This document shows, piece after piece, positions 1 to 8,731 of a stretch of DNA of 44,479 bases. The translations under genes and the position numbers were made by a program. Source of the stretch: Saprospiraceae bacterium (GTDB taxonomy: Bacteria > Bacteroidota > Bacteroidia > Chitinophagales > Saprospiraceae); assembly GCA_020629935.1 (NCBI GenBank), contig JAHDCJ010000036.1, positions 1 through 44,479 on the forward strand. The letters run 5' to 3'. Below the pieces are notes generated by a model. The model worked only from the letters and a program-made list of their open reading frames with translations, was not told the origin of the DNA and made no database searches. Position 1 is the stretch's first letter. Each line of letters begins with the position of its first letter.

Positions 1-1231
1 TCGTATAATCAAACACCTCTTCTCGATAATTATCTTCTGCAATTAGCCGTTTATATTCATCCTTATAATTATTTAAAGAATGCATGGCAATGGTCTTTAA
101 ATAAGCATTTTCACCAATAGGATAAAAATGGGAAACTCCATTAACGAGTACTTTTTGTTTTTCAATAAACGTAACATTATCATCAAAATACACCCATTTG
201 GTACTGTCTGCTTCTGCTTCACGACTCCCAGAATTTTCGCCCGCAATACCAAATATACCAAAGGTTCCTGCTTTTTTTGTTGGGATGTTTATCTTATAAT
301 TCGCATCTTGATATTTAGGTAATACATCGCCTAAAGGATTATAAAATGTACTCAATAAAGCAAAAGTGGAGTATCTATAATTGAATAGATAAGAGGCTTT
401 ACTCTTTTTTGAAAAAGGGCCTTCTGTCGCAGCTTCAATGCCCAATAAACCAAATTTAAATGTATGTTCTCTTTGGCTATCATTTCCTTTTCTTAACTTA
501 ATATCAAACACTCCCGAAGAAGCATTGCCAAATTCCGCAGGAAAAGCTCCAGTATAAAAATCACTAGTAGACAGCGCAGAAGAACTCAACATACTTATTC
601 CTCCTCCAGAAGATCCTAATGATCCAAAATGATTTGGGTTAGGGATTTCAATCCCTTCAAGTCGCCATAAAATTCCTTTTGGAGAATTTCCTCGAATCGA
701 AATTTCATTACTGATATCATCACCCGCATTGGTTACGCCACCAAAAACGGAAGCCATACGAGCAGGATCAGATACGCTCGCTGCATAACGCTGCGTTTCT
801 TCTACACTAATCGTTCTTGAACTTAAAGTCGCCATTTCATTTAAGGCTTCATTTCCTCCATCATTAGCTGTTACCTCTACTACTCCTAATTCATAAATAG
901 CTTCCTCCATTTTAATATTTAAATCCAATGCTTTACCTGCAGTCAATAAGATATCTTGTAAAACAATAGGCTCATAGCCAATATATGTGATCTCAAAACT
1001 ATTTCGACCTACAGGAACATTTTCTATAATAAATCGGCCATCTAAATCTGTAGTAGCTCCTCTAACTTCTTCTGCATTTAATAAAGCGACACTTACACCA
1101 AACAATGGCATACTACTTTCTTGGTCTATTATTGTGCCCTTGACGGTTTGAGTGGCTATATTTTCTTGGGCATGAACAAGACATACCGAGGTCATTATTG
1201 CTAGGATAGCAATCCATAATTTACACTTCAT
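1..1231 (-). CDS. TonB-dependent receptor, N-terminal part (truncated by window edge)
   Basis: The frame is open from an ATG at 1231 to the window edge, giving about 410 residues; the beta-barrel C-terminus lies outside. It starts with a signal peptide (MKCKLWIAILAIMTSVCLVHA, then QENIA). A carboxypeptidase-regulatory-like beta-sandwich follows at about residues 29-110, with the typical VKGTIIDQESSMPLFGVSV and TTDLDGRF stretches. A plug domain follows with NEISIRGNSPKGILWRLEG and the GAFPAEFGNASSGVFDIKLR segment. These outer-membrane receptors import a ligand using TonB-ExbBD energy. No SusD partner is seen on this side, so it need not be a glycan (SusCD) system and the ligand is unknown. It runs in the same direction as the downstream-placed EF-G gene but is separated from it by a terminator. 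The family call is secure; the substrate is not. Confidence 0.9.
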   Translation of the reverse strand, partial: MKCKLWIAILAIMTSVCLVHAQENIATQTVKGTIIDQESSMPLFGVSVALLNAEEVRGATTDLDGRFIIENVPVGRNSFEITYIGYEPIVLQDILLTAGKALDLNIKMEEAIYELGVVEVTANDGGNEALNEMATLSSRTISVEETQRYAASVSDPARMASVFGGVTNAGDDISNEISIRGNSPKGILWRLEGIEIPNPNHFGSLGSSGGGISMLSSSALSTSDFYTGAFPAEFGNASSGVFDIKLRKGNDSQREHTFKFGLLGIEAATEGPFSKKSKASYLFNYRYSTFALLSTFYNPLGDVLPKYQDANYKINIPTKKAGTFGIFGIAGENSGSREAEADSTKWVYFDDNVTFIEKQKVLVNGVSHFYPIGENAYLKTIAMHSLNNYKDEYKRLIAEDNYREEVFDYT

Positions 1232-1337
1232 AATTTTTTGTTTAAATCAAATAAAAAGAAAATTGGAAACGAGCTATTTATTGTATTTGATCTTAATGAC
1301 ATTTGAAAAATGAAAGGGTTGCACATTCGAGAAAATA

Positions 1338-1368
1338 AAAAGAGCAACCAATTTCTATGGTTGCTCTT
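1338..1368 (-). terminator. Intrinsic terminator of the EF-G paralogue
   Basis: An 11-bp perfect stem (AAGAGCAACCA / TGGTTGCTCTT) has a 7-nt loop. Read on the minus strand it is followed by a T-rich run (TTTTTATTTTC). It begins 14 nt past the stop of the EF-G-like gene and separates that gene from the TonB receptor. Confidence 0.85.
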
Positions 1369-1382
1369 GTAGCTATATTTCC

Positions 1383-3494
1383 TTATGCACTATCCGCGCA
1401 AACTAAGGCACTTAACTGGCTAGGCAATAAGGCATAATCTTTAAATTTCATCGAGTAATTTGCTCGTCCAGAACTTACTGTTCGTAAATGATTGATGTAA
1501 CCAAACATTTCTGCTAAAGGTACTTCTGCAATAATATGTACACTTGTAGCTTCCATATCTTGAGAAATAATTAACCCTCTCCTCCTATTGATTCCTCCAA
1601 TAATGGCACCCATATAATCTGAAGGGGTGCTAATATTAACCTCCACCAAAGGCTCCAATAATTGAGGTTTCATACTAGAGGCAGCTAAACGAAATGTTTC
1701 CATCGCACAACGCTCAAATGCTTTCATATTGGAATCATTACTGTGTGTATCACCATCCAATAATTCTACTTTCAAACTATGTACTGGATAGTTAGCTAAA
1801 GCTCCGCTATCTAACATGGCTTCAAATCCCTCTGCAATAGAAGGAATAAATTCTTTTGGAATACTTCCTCCTACTACCTTATTTACAAACTGTAGTCTTT
1901 TTCCATTCGCAAAAGCTTCACTAGCCAAAAAATCGGGATCTGCAGGTCCTATGATTACTTCAATTTCTGCAAATAATCCTGATCCTCCTTTTTGCTTTTT
2001 CAAGCGATGACGAAACGGAACGGTATGTGTAAAAACCTCTTGATATGCTACTTGAGGCGCACCTACATTGACCTCTATATCAAAATCAGTTTTTAACTTA
2101 TCAATAATAATCTCTAAATGTAATTCTCCCATTCCATAAAGTATGGTTTGGCCAGAAGATTCGTCCAATTTTACTTTAAAACTTGGGTCTTCCATTTGCA
2201 ATTTTGTCAAAGCCATTCCCAATTTATCCATTTGATCATTTTGCTTGGCTTCCACAGCCATATGAATCACAGGAGTCGGAATATGAAGGTTTTCCAATAA
2301 AATAGGCTGATCTTTCGCACAAAGGGTATCCCCTGTACGAACTGTCTTAAAGCCAATAGTTGCTGCAATATCACCCGCAGTAACCGATTGAATCTCCTTC
2401 CGCTTATTGGAATGCATTTGATACAATCGTCCTACACGTTCCTTTTTATTGGTTCGTGGATTCCACACCGTATCCCCTACTTTTAAGCTTCCAGCGTACA
2501 CTCTGAAAAAATAAAGTTGGCGGTTTTGCTCATCCAAACCAATTTTAAAAGCAAGAGCTGCAAAAGGTGCTTCTTCATCTGGAAGTCGCTGTTCTAATTG
2601 CCCTTCTTCATTCGCTCCTTCAATGGCTCCTCGGTCTAAAGGAGAAGGCAAATAATTACAAATAGCATCTAATAAAGTTTGGACGCCTTTGTTTTTATAT
2701 GCTGCACCTAAAAATACTGGAACAATATTTCGGTTTAAAACGGCCACACGCAAACTGTGCATTAACTGTTCAGTAGTTAAAGAAGACTCTTCATTTAAAT
2801 ATTGTTTAAACAAAACTTCATCTTGTAAAACTATTTGTTCTATTAAATGATTTCTCCATTTCATTACCTCTTCCTTCAAAGAATTCGGAATTTCTGTAGT
2901 CACTTCCATTTCATCTGCTTCATTCCAAGTGTATACTTTTAAATCCATCAAATCAATCAATCCTTTGAAGTCTTCTTCTGCACCAATTGGAATTTGTAGA
3001 GGAATCGCGTTGGCTCCTAATTGATTCTTCATTTGTTCTACTACATTGAAAAAATTAGCGCCAAGTTTATCCATTTTATTGACCATGGCAATGACAGGAA
3101 CCTGATACCGAGCAGCTTGTTGCCACACCGTTTCCGTTTGTGCTTCTACTCCTGCTTCCGCATCAAATAAAGCCACCATACCATCTAACACACGCAAAGA
3201 TCGTTCGACTTCAATCATAAAATCTACGTGTCCTGGAGTGTCAATAATATTTAAGAAATAGTTTGCATTATTTTTAGTCCACTCCGTATGTGTAGCCGCA
3301 GAACTAATCGTAATACCTTTTTCAATTTCTTGTTTTGTGGTATCCATTTGACTATTTCCTGTATGCGTTTCCCCTAAACGGTGGGATTTACCCGTGAAGT
3401 AAAGAATACGTTCTGTAAGTGTTGTTTTTCCTGCATCAATATGGGCTGCAATTCCAATATTTCTTAAAAAGCGCAATTTATCGCGTCTCATCAT
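1383..3494 (-). CDS. Elongation factor G paralogue (EF-G2-like translational GTPase)
   Basis: At 703 residues this is full EF-G length. GTPase motifs are intact: P-loop AHIDAGKT (17-24), KGITI switch I (59-63), DTPGH (85-89) and NKMD (139-142). G5 reads GAAYKNKG (263-270) where classical EF-G has GSAFKNKG. Domains II to V are all present, including the MGELHLEI region (455-462) and the C-terminal LAEMFGY. It differs from housekeeping EF-G at the domain IV tip: the first loop is KKQKGGSGLF (499-508) instead of the usual QSGGRGQYG. In switch I the usual MDWMEQEQERG is MDTTKQEIEKG. The FDAEAGVEAQ and NKMDKLGA stretches recall the EF-G2/GFM2 branch, some members of which act only in ribosome recycling. 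It stands alone with no str-operon neighbours (rpsL, rpsG, tuf), so it is probably a second EF-G. ATG codons at 3494 and 3491 are both possible starts. Confidence 0.9.
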   Translation of the reverse strand: MMRRDKLRFLRNIGIAAHIDAGKTTLTERILYFTGKSHRLGETHTGNSQMDTTKQEIEKGITISSAATHTEWTKNNANYFLNIIDTPGHVDFMIEVERSLRVLDGMVALFDAEAGVEAQTETVWQQAARYQVPVIAMVNKMDKLGANFFNVVEQMKNQLGANAIPLQIPIGAEEDFKGLIDLMDLKVYTWNEADEMEVTTEIPNSLKEEVMKWRNHLIEQIVLQDEVLFKQYLNEESSLTTEQLMHSLRVAVLNRNIVPVFLGAAYKNKGVQTLLDAICNYLPSPLDRGAIEGANEEGQLEQRLPDEEAPFAALAFKIGLDEQNRQLYFFRVYAGSLKVGDTVWNPRTNKKERVGRLYQMHSNKRKEIQSVTAGDIAATIGFKTVRTGDTLCAKDQPILLENLHIPTPVIHMAVEAKQNDQMDKLGMALTKLQMEDPSFKVKLDESSGQTILYGMGELHLEIIIDKLKTDFDIEVNVGAPQVAYQEVFTHTVPFRHRLKKQKGGSGLFAEIEVIIGPADPDFLASEAFANGKRLQFVNKVVGGSIPKEFIPSIAEGFEAMLDSGALANYPVHSLKVELLDGDTHSNDSNMKAFERCAMETFRLAASSMKPQLLEPLVEVNISTPSDYMGAIIGGINRRRGLIISQDMEATSVHIIAEVPLAEMFGYINHLRTVSSGRANYSMKFKDYALLPSQLSALVCADSA

Positions 3495-3817
3495 TTTTTA
3501 TTTTAAAACAATAAACAATAGCCTCAACAAGGGGAGCCTCAATGAGAAATATCTTTGTATAAACCATCAAAATAGGCTAAATTGCCTTTCTTGTTTATAC
3601 AAAAATGAATTTAATAAATCGTGTGAAAAAAGTGCAGAAGTATAGGTCTATAGCTTCCACTAAATAGCCTGCTCCTCTCTTACTTCTGCAAGAAAGAAAT
3701 AAAGCGCAATGGGTGATTACCCTTTTGAAATGGTTGATAAATAGTAAATCGTCTCATAACATTAATATTCAATAGTTATTAACTCCCTAATCCAACAAAA
3801 AGTTCACGATTCCAAAT
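3495..3817. other. 323-nt intergenic region without a recognised gene
   Basis: This lies between the end of the nitrilase gene and the start of the EF-G paralogue, both on the minus strand, so it should hold the EF-G promoter and 5' leader. No convincing minus-strand TAnnTTTG element was found. A plus-strand TATCTTTG occurs at 3550-3557 but no plus-strand gene follows it. Only open frames of about 20 codons occur. Confidence 0.5.
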
Positions 3818-4774
3818 TTATTTTTTAACTTTTAAAATAGACTGTCGTTTTTTATTGATAATCAATTGAGTAACATCTGGTCGCGAATAATGTCCACTAG
3901 GATCAAAATTTTGTCGTTCTTCCAGCACTTCATTAAAATCAAGGGTTTCTACAAACAATTGTTCTTTTCTGGTTTGTGGTTCTAAAAGCCATTCTCCATT
4001 GGGTCTTGCGATACAAGAACCACCATCAGCTAAAACTATAGGTGAAGCTTTTAAAATCGCATCTATATGTGGCATATTTTCTGGGAAGTCTTTGATATGC
4101 ATTAAACTAGACACAGAAATAACAAAGGACCTAGATTCTTTTGCAATATATCGAGTAATGTCTTCCGTATTTCTTTTCGATCCAGGCCAAACAGCTACAT
4201 GGAGATTTTCTCCTTGCGCATATAAAGCCGCTCGGGGTAATGGCATCCAATTTTCCCAACAGTTTAATCCTCCTACACTAAATGGTTTTAGGGAGTGGAC
4301 AGATAATCCATTGCCATCACCAGGTGACCAAGTTAAGCGTTCCTCATAAGTAGGTCTCAACTTTCGATGGACTGATTTTATTTTTCCTTTGGTATTTATA
4401 TAAACCAAACTACAATACAAGCTATGTCCACCTCTATTTTTTGCACGTTCAATAATACCAAGATAAATGGCTATGCGTTTAGACTTAGCAAGCGAACAAA
4501 TTCCGTCTAAGTCTCCCTCTTCAATACAAATAGATGCTTGGATATAATGGGCATGAATTTCCTTTTGTATTTTGGATTCAAAACGTGCACCATCTGTTAT
4601 GGAAAGCCAAAAAGGATAACCGGGTAATAATCCTTCACCAAAGACAATTAGTTTACATTTTTTATTTGCCGCTTCTTTGATATAAGATTTGACCTTTTTT
4701 AAGGTCTTTTTTTTATTGAGCCAAATGGGTGAAATTTGAGCTAAACCTACTTTCAATTTATTTTTATTTTTCAT
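3818..4774 (-). CDS. Nitrilase (carbon-nitrogen hydrolase superfamily, branch 1)
   Basis: About 318 residues from the ATG at 4774. The Glu-Lys-Cys triad is visible: E47 in FGEGLLPGYPFW, K138 in HRKLRPTYEERLTW and C172 in LNCWENWMPL. The HRKLxPTxxER and CWENxMPL signatures are those of true nitrilases (nitrile to carboxylic acid plus ammonia, via a Cys thioimidate) rather than amidases or NAD-synthetase-type members. There is no signal peptide, so it is cytoplasmic. Upstream in-frame ATGs at 4810 and 4789 would overlap the preceding gene by 14 nt or come within 8 nt of it. The 4774 start begins just before the conserved LKVGLAQ strand. It may be co-transcribed with the YD-repeat-like gene upstream. 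The substrate cannot be told from sequence. Confidence 0.87.
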   Translation of the reverse strand: MKNKNKLKVGLAQISPIWLNKKKTLKKVKSYIKEAANKKCKLIVFGEGLLPGYPFWLSITDGARFESKIQKEIHAHYIQASICIEEGDLDGICSLAKSKRIAIYLGIIERAKNRGGHSLYCSLVYINTKGKIKSVHRKLRPTYEERLTWSPGDGNGLSVHSLKPFSVGGLNCWENWMPLPRAALYAQGENLHVAVWPGSKRNTEDITRYIAKESRSFVISVSSLMHIKDFPENMPHIDAILKASPIVLADGGSCIARPNGEWLLEPQTRKEQLFVETLDFNEVLEERQNFDPSGHYSRPDVTQLIINKKRQSILKVKK

Positions 4775-4796
4775 CAACTTAGATTCCATTAACGTA

Positions 4797-5651
4797 TTAA
4801 AAATATTCAATCACATTTTCATAGACAAATACATGATCTCTTTTAGATCTCCAAATCCAATTTCCTTGTTCATCTAATTTATATTTATAATCTCTAGATC
4901 GAACATCATGATTAGAAAGATGAGATGTACGATTGGTCATATATCCATTTTCATCATATTCAAATGTTCGTTTTCCACCGCCCCAACTTTCTTCAATTTT
5001 ATTTCCATTTTTGTCATATTTAAACTTCAGTTTCGTTTTCGCTTCATCATTTTCAAAAGCCTTTTTATTCCTATATTCTTGAATTTCGACAACCTGTCCT
5101 TTACTGTCAACTATGGACTTTGTAACAGGCTTTCTTTTAGATTTTGTAATGAAAAAATTGGATGAATATTCGTATACCACAAAATCTATAACTGCTCCTT
5201 CAAAATTAGTTGTTGATTGTTCTATCAATTGATCGTCTGCATTATATTTATATTTGACTCTGATCATTGCCTTAGAATAATCACTTGGTTTAGCAAGTTC
5301 TACTGCATTATTTCCATAGGTAACTTTTTCTATTAATCGATCTTTTTCATCATAAGTATAGACTATTTTTTCAAAATTATAATGATCCATTTTCTCCATT
5401 AAGAAACCTCGTTCGTTGAAGGTATAGATTTGACCAGTTGTGGTTTCAGGCTCATCTGCTTTTTCGAAAGATCCGAATTCTCCTTTAGTTCTATGTTGTA
5501 TGGCAGTGATCGTTTTTACCTTTCCTTTAATATTTAAAGTTTCCCAATTTTGAATATGATCCTTATTAAGGTTTAGTTTTGTTCCGCAACGAATCATCAA
5601 TAAGGAAAAAATGAGGATAATTAAGTAATTTGCATTTTTCATCAACTTCAT
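4797..5651 (-). CDS. Secreted YD/RHS-repeat-like protein of unknown function
   Basis: 284 residues. The N-terminus is a hydrophobic signal (NYLIILIFSLLMIRCGT). The Cys could be a lipidation site, but the preceding Arg makes the lipobox atypical. The body is made of short tyrosine/aspartate-rich strands such as YTFNERGFLMEK, YTYDEKDRLIEK, YKYNADDQLIEQ, FKYDKNGNKIEE and FEYDENGYMTNR. These are spaced like YD (RHS) repeats, as in many Bacteroidota lipoproteins of this size. No toxin domain follows, so it is not an RHS toxin. The start may instead be the ATG at 5642. Its first codons lie back to back with the divergent membrane-protein gene. Confidence 0.75.
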   Translation of the reverse strand: MKLMKNANYLIILIFSLLMIRCGTKLNLNKDHIQNWETLNIKGKVKTITAIQHRTKGEFGSFEKADEPETTTGQIYTFNERGFLMEKMDHYNFEKIVYTYDEKDRLIEKVTYGNNAVELAKPSDYSKAMIRVKYKYNADDQLIEQSTTNFEGAVIDFVVYEYSSNFFITKSKRKPVTKSIVDSKGQVVEIQEYRNKKAFENDEAKTKLKFKYDKNGNKIEESWGGGKRTFEYDENGYMTNRTSHLSNHDVRSRDYKYKLDEQGNWIWRSKRDHVFVYENVIEYF

Positions 5652-5661
5652 GTTTTATTTA

Positions 5662-6309
5662 ATGAATAGATCAAAGATAGTGAATCTAATTTCCAATCTA
5701 GGAATTTTGTGTTTTTTGCTTTTGTTTGTCTATGCGGCCTGTCATTATCCTGGAGGTTCACAATTTGATGCGGATTCTATTGGATTTGATTGGGTAAACA
5801 ACTATTGGTGTGATCTTTTATTTAGTCCTACTTCTTATGGAAAAGAAAATCCTTCCAAGCCAATTGCCATTGCAGCCATGTCTGTGCTTTGTATAAGTAT
5901 GTACTTATTCTTCTATTCTTTTTCTATCCAATTATCAAAAAACAAATGCTGGAAAAATAGTTTACAATGCTTTGGTTTCCTAGCCATGCTATTTGGCTTT
6001 TTAATTTCTACTTCCTACCATAATTTGATGATTATCTTATCGAGTAGCTGTGGAATCATTGTTCTATTGGCTATTCTTTTAGGTTTAAAAAAGCATCAAT
6101 TAAAGTTTTTTTTATTTAGTGGTACATTTTGTCTTTTGTTGTTATTAGCAAACAATCTCATTTATTATACGCCTTTGAGTAAAGCCTATTTGCCATTGAT
6201 TCAAAAGATCACCTTTCTTTTAGTATTGCTTTGGACTGTGGCGCTAAATGTTTATTTATTTCAATTAAATTCCAAGGTTGGTTCTAAAGATTTTAATGGC
6301 AATTGCTAG
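5662..6309 (+). CDS. Multi-pass membrane protein, possibly DUF998-like
   Basis: 215 residues from the ATG at 5662 (MNRSKIVNL). An ATG at 5650 would overlap the start of the divergent gene. Six hydrophobic segments are visible: about residues 9-27, 70-90, 100-116, 120-138, 145-165 and 172-198. A polar loop after the first contains YPGGSQFD, GFDWVNNYWCDLL and SPTSYGKENP. The overall plan (first loop with an asparagine/aspartate-rich motif, then five helices) resembles DUF998-type proteins, but that is a tentative match. The 3' end overlaps the MarC gene on the opposite strand by 45 nt. Confidence 0.7.
   Translation: MNRSKIVNLISNLGILCFLLLFVYAACHYPGGSQFDADSIGFDWVNNYWCDLLFSPTSYGKENPSKPIAIAAMSVLCISMYLFFYSFSIQLSKNKCWKNSLQCFGFLAMLFGFLISTSYHNLMIILSSSCGIIVLLAILLGLKKHQLKFFLFSGTFCLLLLLANNLIYYTPLSKAYLPLIQKITFLLVLLWTVALNVYLFQLNSKVGSKDFNGNC
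5672..5679 (-). promoter_or_regulatory. Possible -7 element (TATCTTTG) for the YD-repeat gene
   Basis: On the minus strand the octamer matches the Bacteroidota -7 consensus TAnnTTTG and lies 21-30 nt upstream of the candidate ATGs at 5651 and 5642. No good -33 TTG sits at the usual spacing. The element falls inside the first codons of the divergent gene. Confidence 0.35.
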
Positions 6310-6828
6310 CAAAATAATTCCGAAAACTTTGCGTAAAACTTCTGTTCCACCAGAACCAATTTTGTTTTGAATCCATCCTGAGGCACGTAGTGCGATGTAG
6401 ACCAAAAGCAAATTAATCGCAATTCCCACCGCAATATTTTCCACTTGAAATTCTGATCGTAAAGTAAGGATAGTGGTTAATGTTCCTGCTCCAGCAATCA
6501 TTGGAAAAGCAATAGGCACAATAGAAGTCGAATTGCTTTCTTCTGCATCTTTAAAAAAAGTAGCTCCTAGCACCATTTCCATTCCCATAATAAAAATAAT
6601 TATAGCTCCTGCAATGGCGAAAGATTCTACATCTACTCCTAAAAGATGAAGAATGCGTTCTCCTCCAAATAAAAAGGCGACCATTAATATTCCCGCTGTA
6701 ATTGTAGCTTTCCCAGACTGTATGATTTTGCCTTGCTCTTTCATCCCGATAATCACAGGTAAATTACCGAGTATATCAATAATTGAAAATAGAATTAAGG
6801 TTACAGAAATGATTTGCTGAATATCCAT
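6265..6828 (-). CDS. MarC family (UPF0056) integral membrane protein
   Basis: 187 residues with six predicted membrane segments. Signatures of the MarC family are present: an N-terminal helix with DILGNLPV, the FAIAGAIIIFIMGMEM helix, SIVPIAFPMIAGAGTLTTIL in the middle and LRKVFGIILLAIAIK at the end. The family sits in the inner membrane. It was once linked to multiple antibiotic resistance, but no transport substrate is established. The gene is convergent with the plus-strand membrane protein and shares 45 nt with its 3' end. Confidence 0.9.
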   Translation of the reverse strand: MDIQQIISVTLILFSIIDILGNLPVIIGMKEQGKIIQSGKATITAGILMVAFLFGGERILHLLGVDVESFAIAGAIIIFIMGMEMVLGATFFKDAEESNSTSIVPIAFPMIAGAGTLTTILTLRSEFQVENIAVGIAINLLLVYIALRASGWIQNKIGSGGTEVLRKVFGIILLAIAIKIFRTNLGI

Positions 6829-6907
6829 ACTACATTCATTTTGGAGGTGAATTGATTTATTCCCCTAAGATAATAGAAGTTTCTTAGTTATCATTTCCTG
6901 ATCGAAA

Positions 6908-8605
6908 TTAAAAATCCGCAGGCAATTTAATTGTCATCAATTCTTTGGTTCTAGGATGAGTAAATTGTATTTCTGCTGCATGTAGATGCAAACGTTTCCC
7001 TTTGTTCCCATATAAATCATCGCCCAAAATAGGCGTATTTAATCCTAATGGATGTGCTGCATGCACGCGTAATTGATGCGTTCTCCCTGTAATTGGGAAA
7101 AAATTGACCTTGGTATATTGCTCGGTTTGATTGATTTCTTTCCATCGTGTTTGAGCAGGTTTACCATGTGTATAACAAACTAATTGTCTTGGGCGATCAT
7201 CTAAATCGACCCGCAAAGGCAAATCAATTTCTCCTTCGCCTTTTTCTAATTTCCCTTCGAGTAAAGCTTCATATCGTTTTTTAATCAAACGCTTTATAAA
7301 TTGGTATTGAATATATTTATGAGCAGGTTTCGTTTTGGCAATAATCATTAGTCCAGAAGTAGACATATCTAAACGATGCAAGATTAGCGGCCCAGTAGCT
7401 TCAGGATATCGAATTTTCATTCGAGTATAAACCGAATCTTCTATATTCTTTCCTGGAACCGACAATAATTCTGGGGGTTTATTAATGACCACAATTTCTT
7501 CATCTTCATAAACAATCTCAATCTTTTTTCCATGTCCAAGATTTTGTAACATTGGATTTTCATCCATGACCATACCTTTTAACATATGCGCTAAGATTGG
7601 TTTACATTTTCCATTGCATGCGGGATAAAATTGTTTATGTTTTCGCACTGCAGATTTTGGAGGTTGACCCCACCAAAACTCCGCCATTGCAATTGGTTTT
7701 AAATCATGTAAAAAGGCATATTGAAGTAATTTTGGGGCTGCGCATTCACCCGCTCCTGCAGGTGGAATTTTATGGCTTGTGGGTTCAAAAAGATCGAGTA
7801 AGCTTTTCGTGTTTTTTTCTTTATTTAGAAAATGATATTGATCAAAAATTTTATTTTGTAAAGCGATAGAAAGCCCTTTTCGTTTTGCTTTTAATTCTTT
7901 AATTTCATTTAATAAAAGATCTAACTTTAGTTGTGCTTCTGCTATTTTAATTTGCCAATATTTTGTTAAATCTTTAAAATCGAAATGTGCTTTTTTGCTT
8001 TGTTCAGCCAGGTTTTCTAAAAAGACAAGTAAGTCTTTTTCATTTAAACTTTCTCTTGCGGTAGATCGTTGATTTTTTCGATTGGCTTTGGCCAATTTAA
8101 TATTAATTTTTTCTTCACTAATGGCAAGATCAGCCGCTGCAATTTCTTGTTCCAGCTCCAGTTTAGCATTGGCCAATTTTGGGTCATTTTCAAGGGACTC
8201 TATAGAATGATTTAAAGTATTGATTTCAATTTCTCCTTCAATAAAAAAACTATTTTCCTTTAATAAATCAAAGACAGGAGGAACGAAGATAGGATGATCA
8301 TTTTTACCCGCCAATTTACCAGAAAAAGCCGCTAAGTAACCTAGTTCACCTTTTTGATTTTGCACGACTAACACCCCAAACATTTTCCCAATAATCATTC
8401 CTTCTTTTGCAGGATCTAATCCAAAATTATGCACCCAATCTTTTTGATGCTGAATGTAATTTTGAAGTTCCTTTGCAGCCAAAATACACAATGGATGTGG
8501 ATCGTAATAAAAAGGGAAGGTAAATTTTTCAGGCAAGGCATACTCCTCTATTGCTCCATCAAAAGCAATCATTCTATTTTCAATTATGGAGAGGGAAGCT
8601 CGCAT
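6908..8605 (-). CDS. RluA-family RNA pseudouridine synthase with long N-terminal extension
   Basis: 565 residues. The C-terminal catalytic domain (about 362-565) carries DEEIVVINKPPELLSVPG, the catalytic HRLDMSTSG motif (410-418, nucleophile Asp413), RYEALLEG, and ITGRTHQLRVHAAHPLG. The enzyme isomerises specific uridines in rRNA or tRNA to pseudouridine. The first 360 residues are not an S4 domain: a mixed alpha/beta stretch to about 125, a charged helical (probably coiled-coil) part at about 135-265, and a cysteine-containing segment with GECAAPKLL (C288) and CNGKC (C330, C334). Similar long forms occur in Bacteroidota and Vibrionaceae. The target RNA is unknown. The start could also be the Met at residue 12. 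Confidence 0.9.
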   Translation of the reverse strand: MRASLSIIENRMIAFDGAIEEYALPEKFTFPFYYDPHPLCILAAKELQNYIQHQKDWVHNFGLDPAKEGMIIGKMFGVLVVQNQKGELGYLAAFSGKLAGKNDHPIFVPPVFDLLKENSFFIEGEIEINTLNHSIESLENDPKLANAKLELEQEIAAADLAISEEKINIKLAKANRKNQRSTARESLNEKDLLVFLENLAEQSKKAHFDFKDLTKYWQIKIAEAQLKLDLLLNEIKELKAKRKGLSIALQNKIFDQYHFLNKEKNTKSLLDLFEPTSHKIPPAGAGECAAPKLLQYAFLHDLKPIAMAEFWWGQPPKSAVRKHKQFYPACNGKCKPILAHMLKGMVMDENPMLQNLGHGKKIEIVYEDEEIVVINKPPELLSVPGKNIEDSVYTRMKIRYPEATGPLILHRLDMSTSGLMIIAKTKPAHKYIQYQFIKRLIKKRYEALLEGKLEKGEGEIDLPLRVDLDDRPRQLVCYTHGKPAQTRWKEINQTEQYTKVNFFPITGRTHQLRVHAAHPLGLNTPILGDDLYGNKGKRLHLHAAEIQFTHPRTKELMTIKLPADF

Positions 8606-8731
8606 ATATTTTTATTAAACAATAGGCTGAAAATTTTAAAGATACTAAGCTTTATATTAATTTCGCCCATTGCCTTCTTTTTTTTTAGATTAGCTAGATA
8701 ATTCGAAAGCGTTAATGAAACAATAAATAAC

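Noticed and set aside
3550-3557. Plus-strand TATCTTTG promoter-like octamer
   Set aside because: No plus-strand gene or structured RNA follows; such octamers are expected by chance in AT-rich DNA.
3999-4349. 116-codon plus-strand frame within the nitrilase gene
   Set aside because: Antisense to the catalytic Lys and Cys region of the nitrilase, with no independent start signal.
4797-5651. Possible RHS/YD-repeat polymorphic toxin
   Set aside because: Only 284 residues, with no RHS core motif, no C-terminal toxin domain and no immunity gene beside it.
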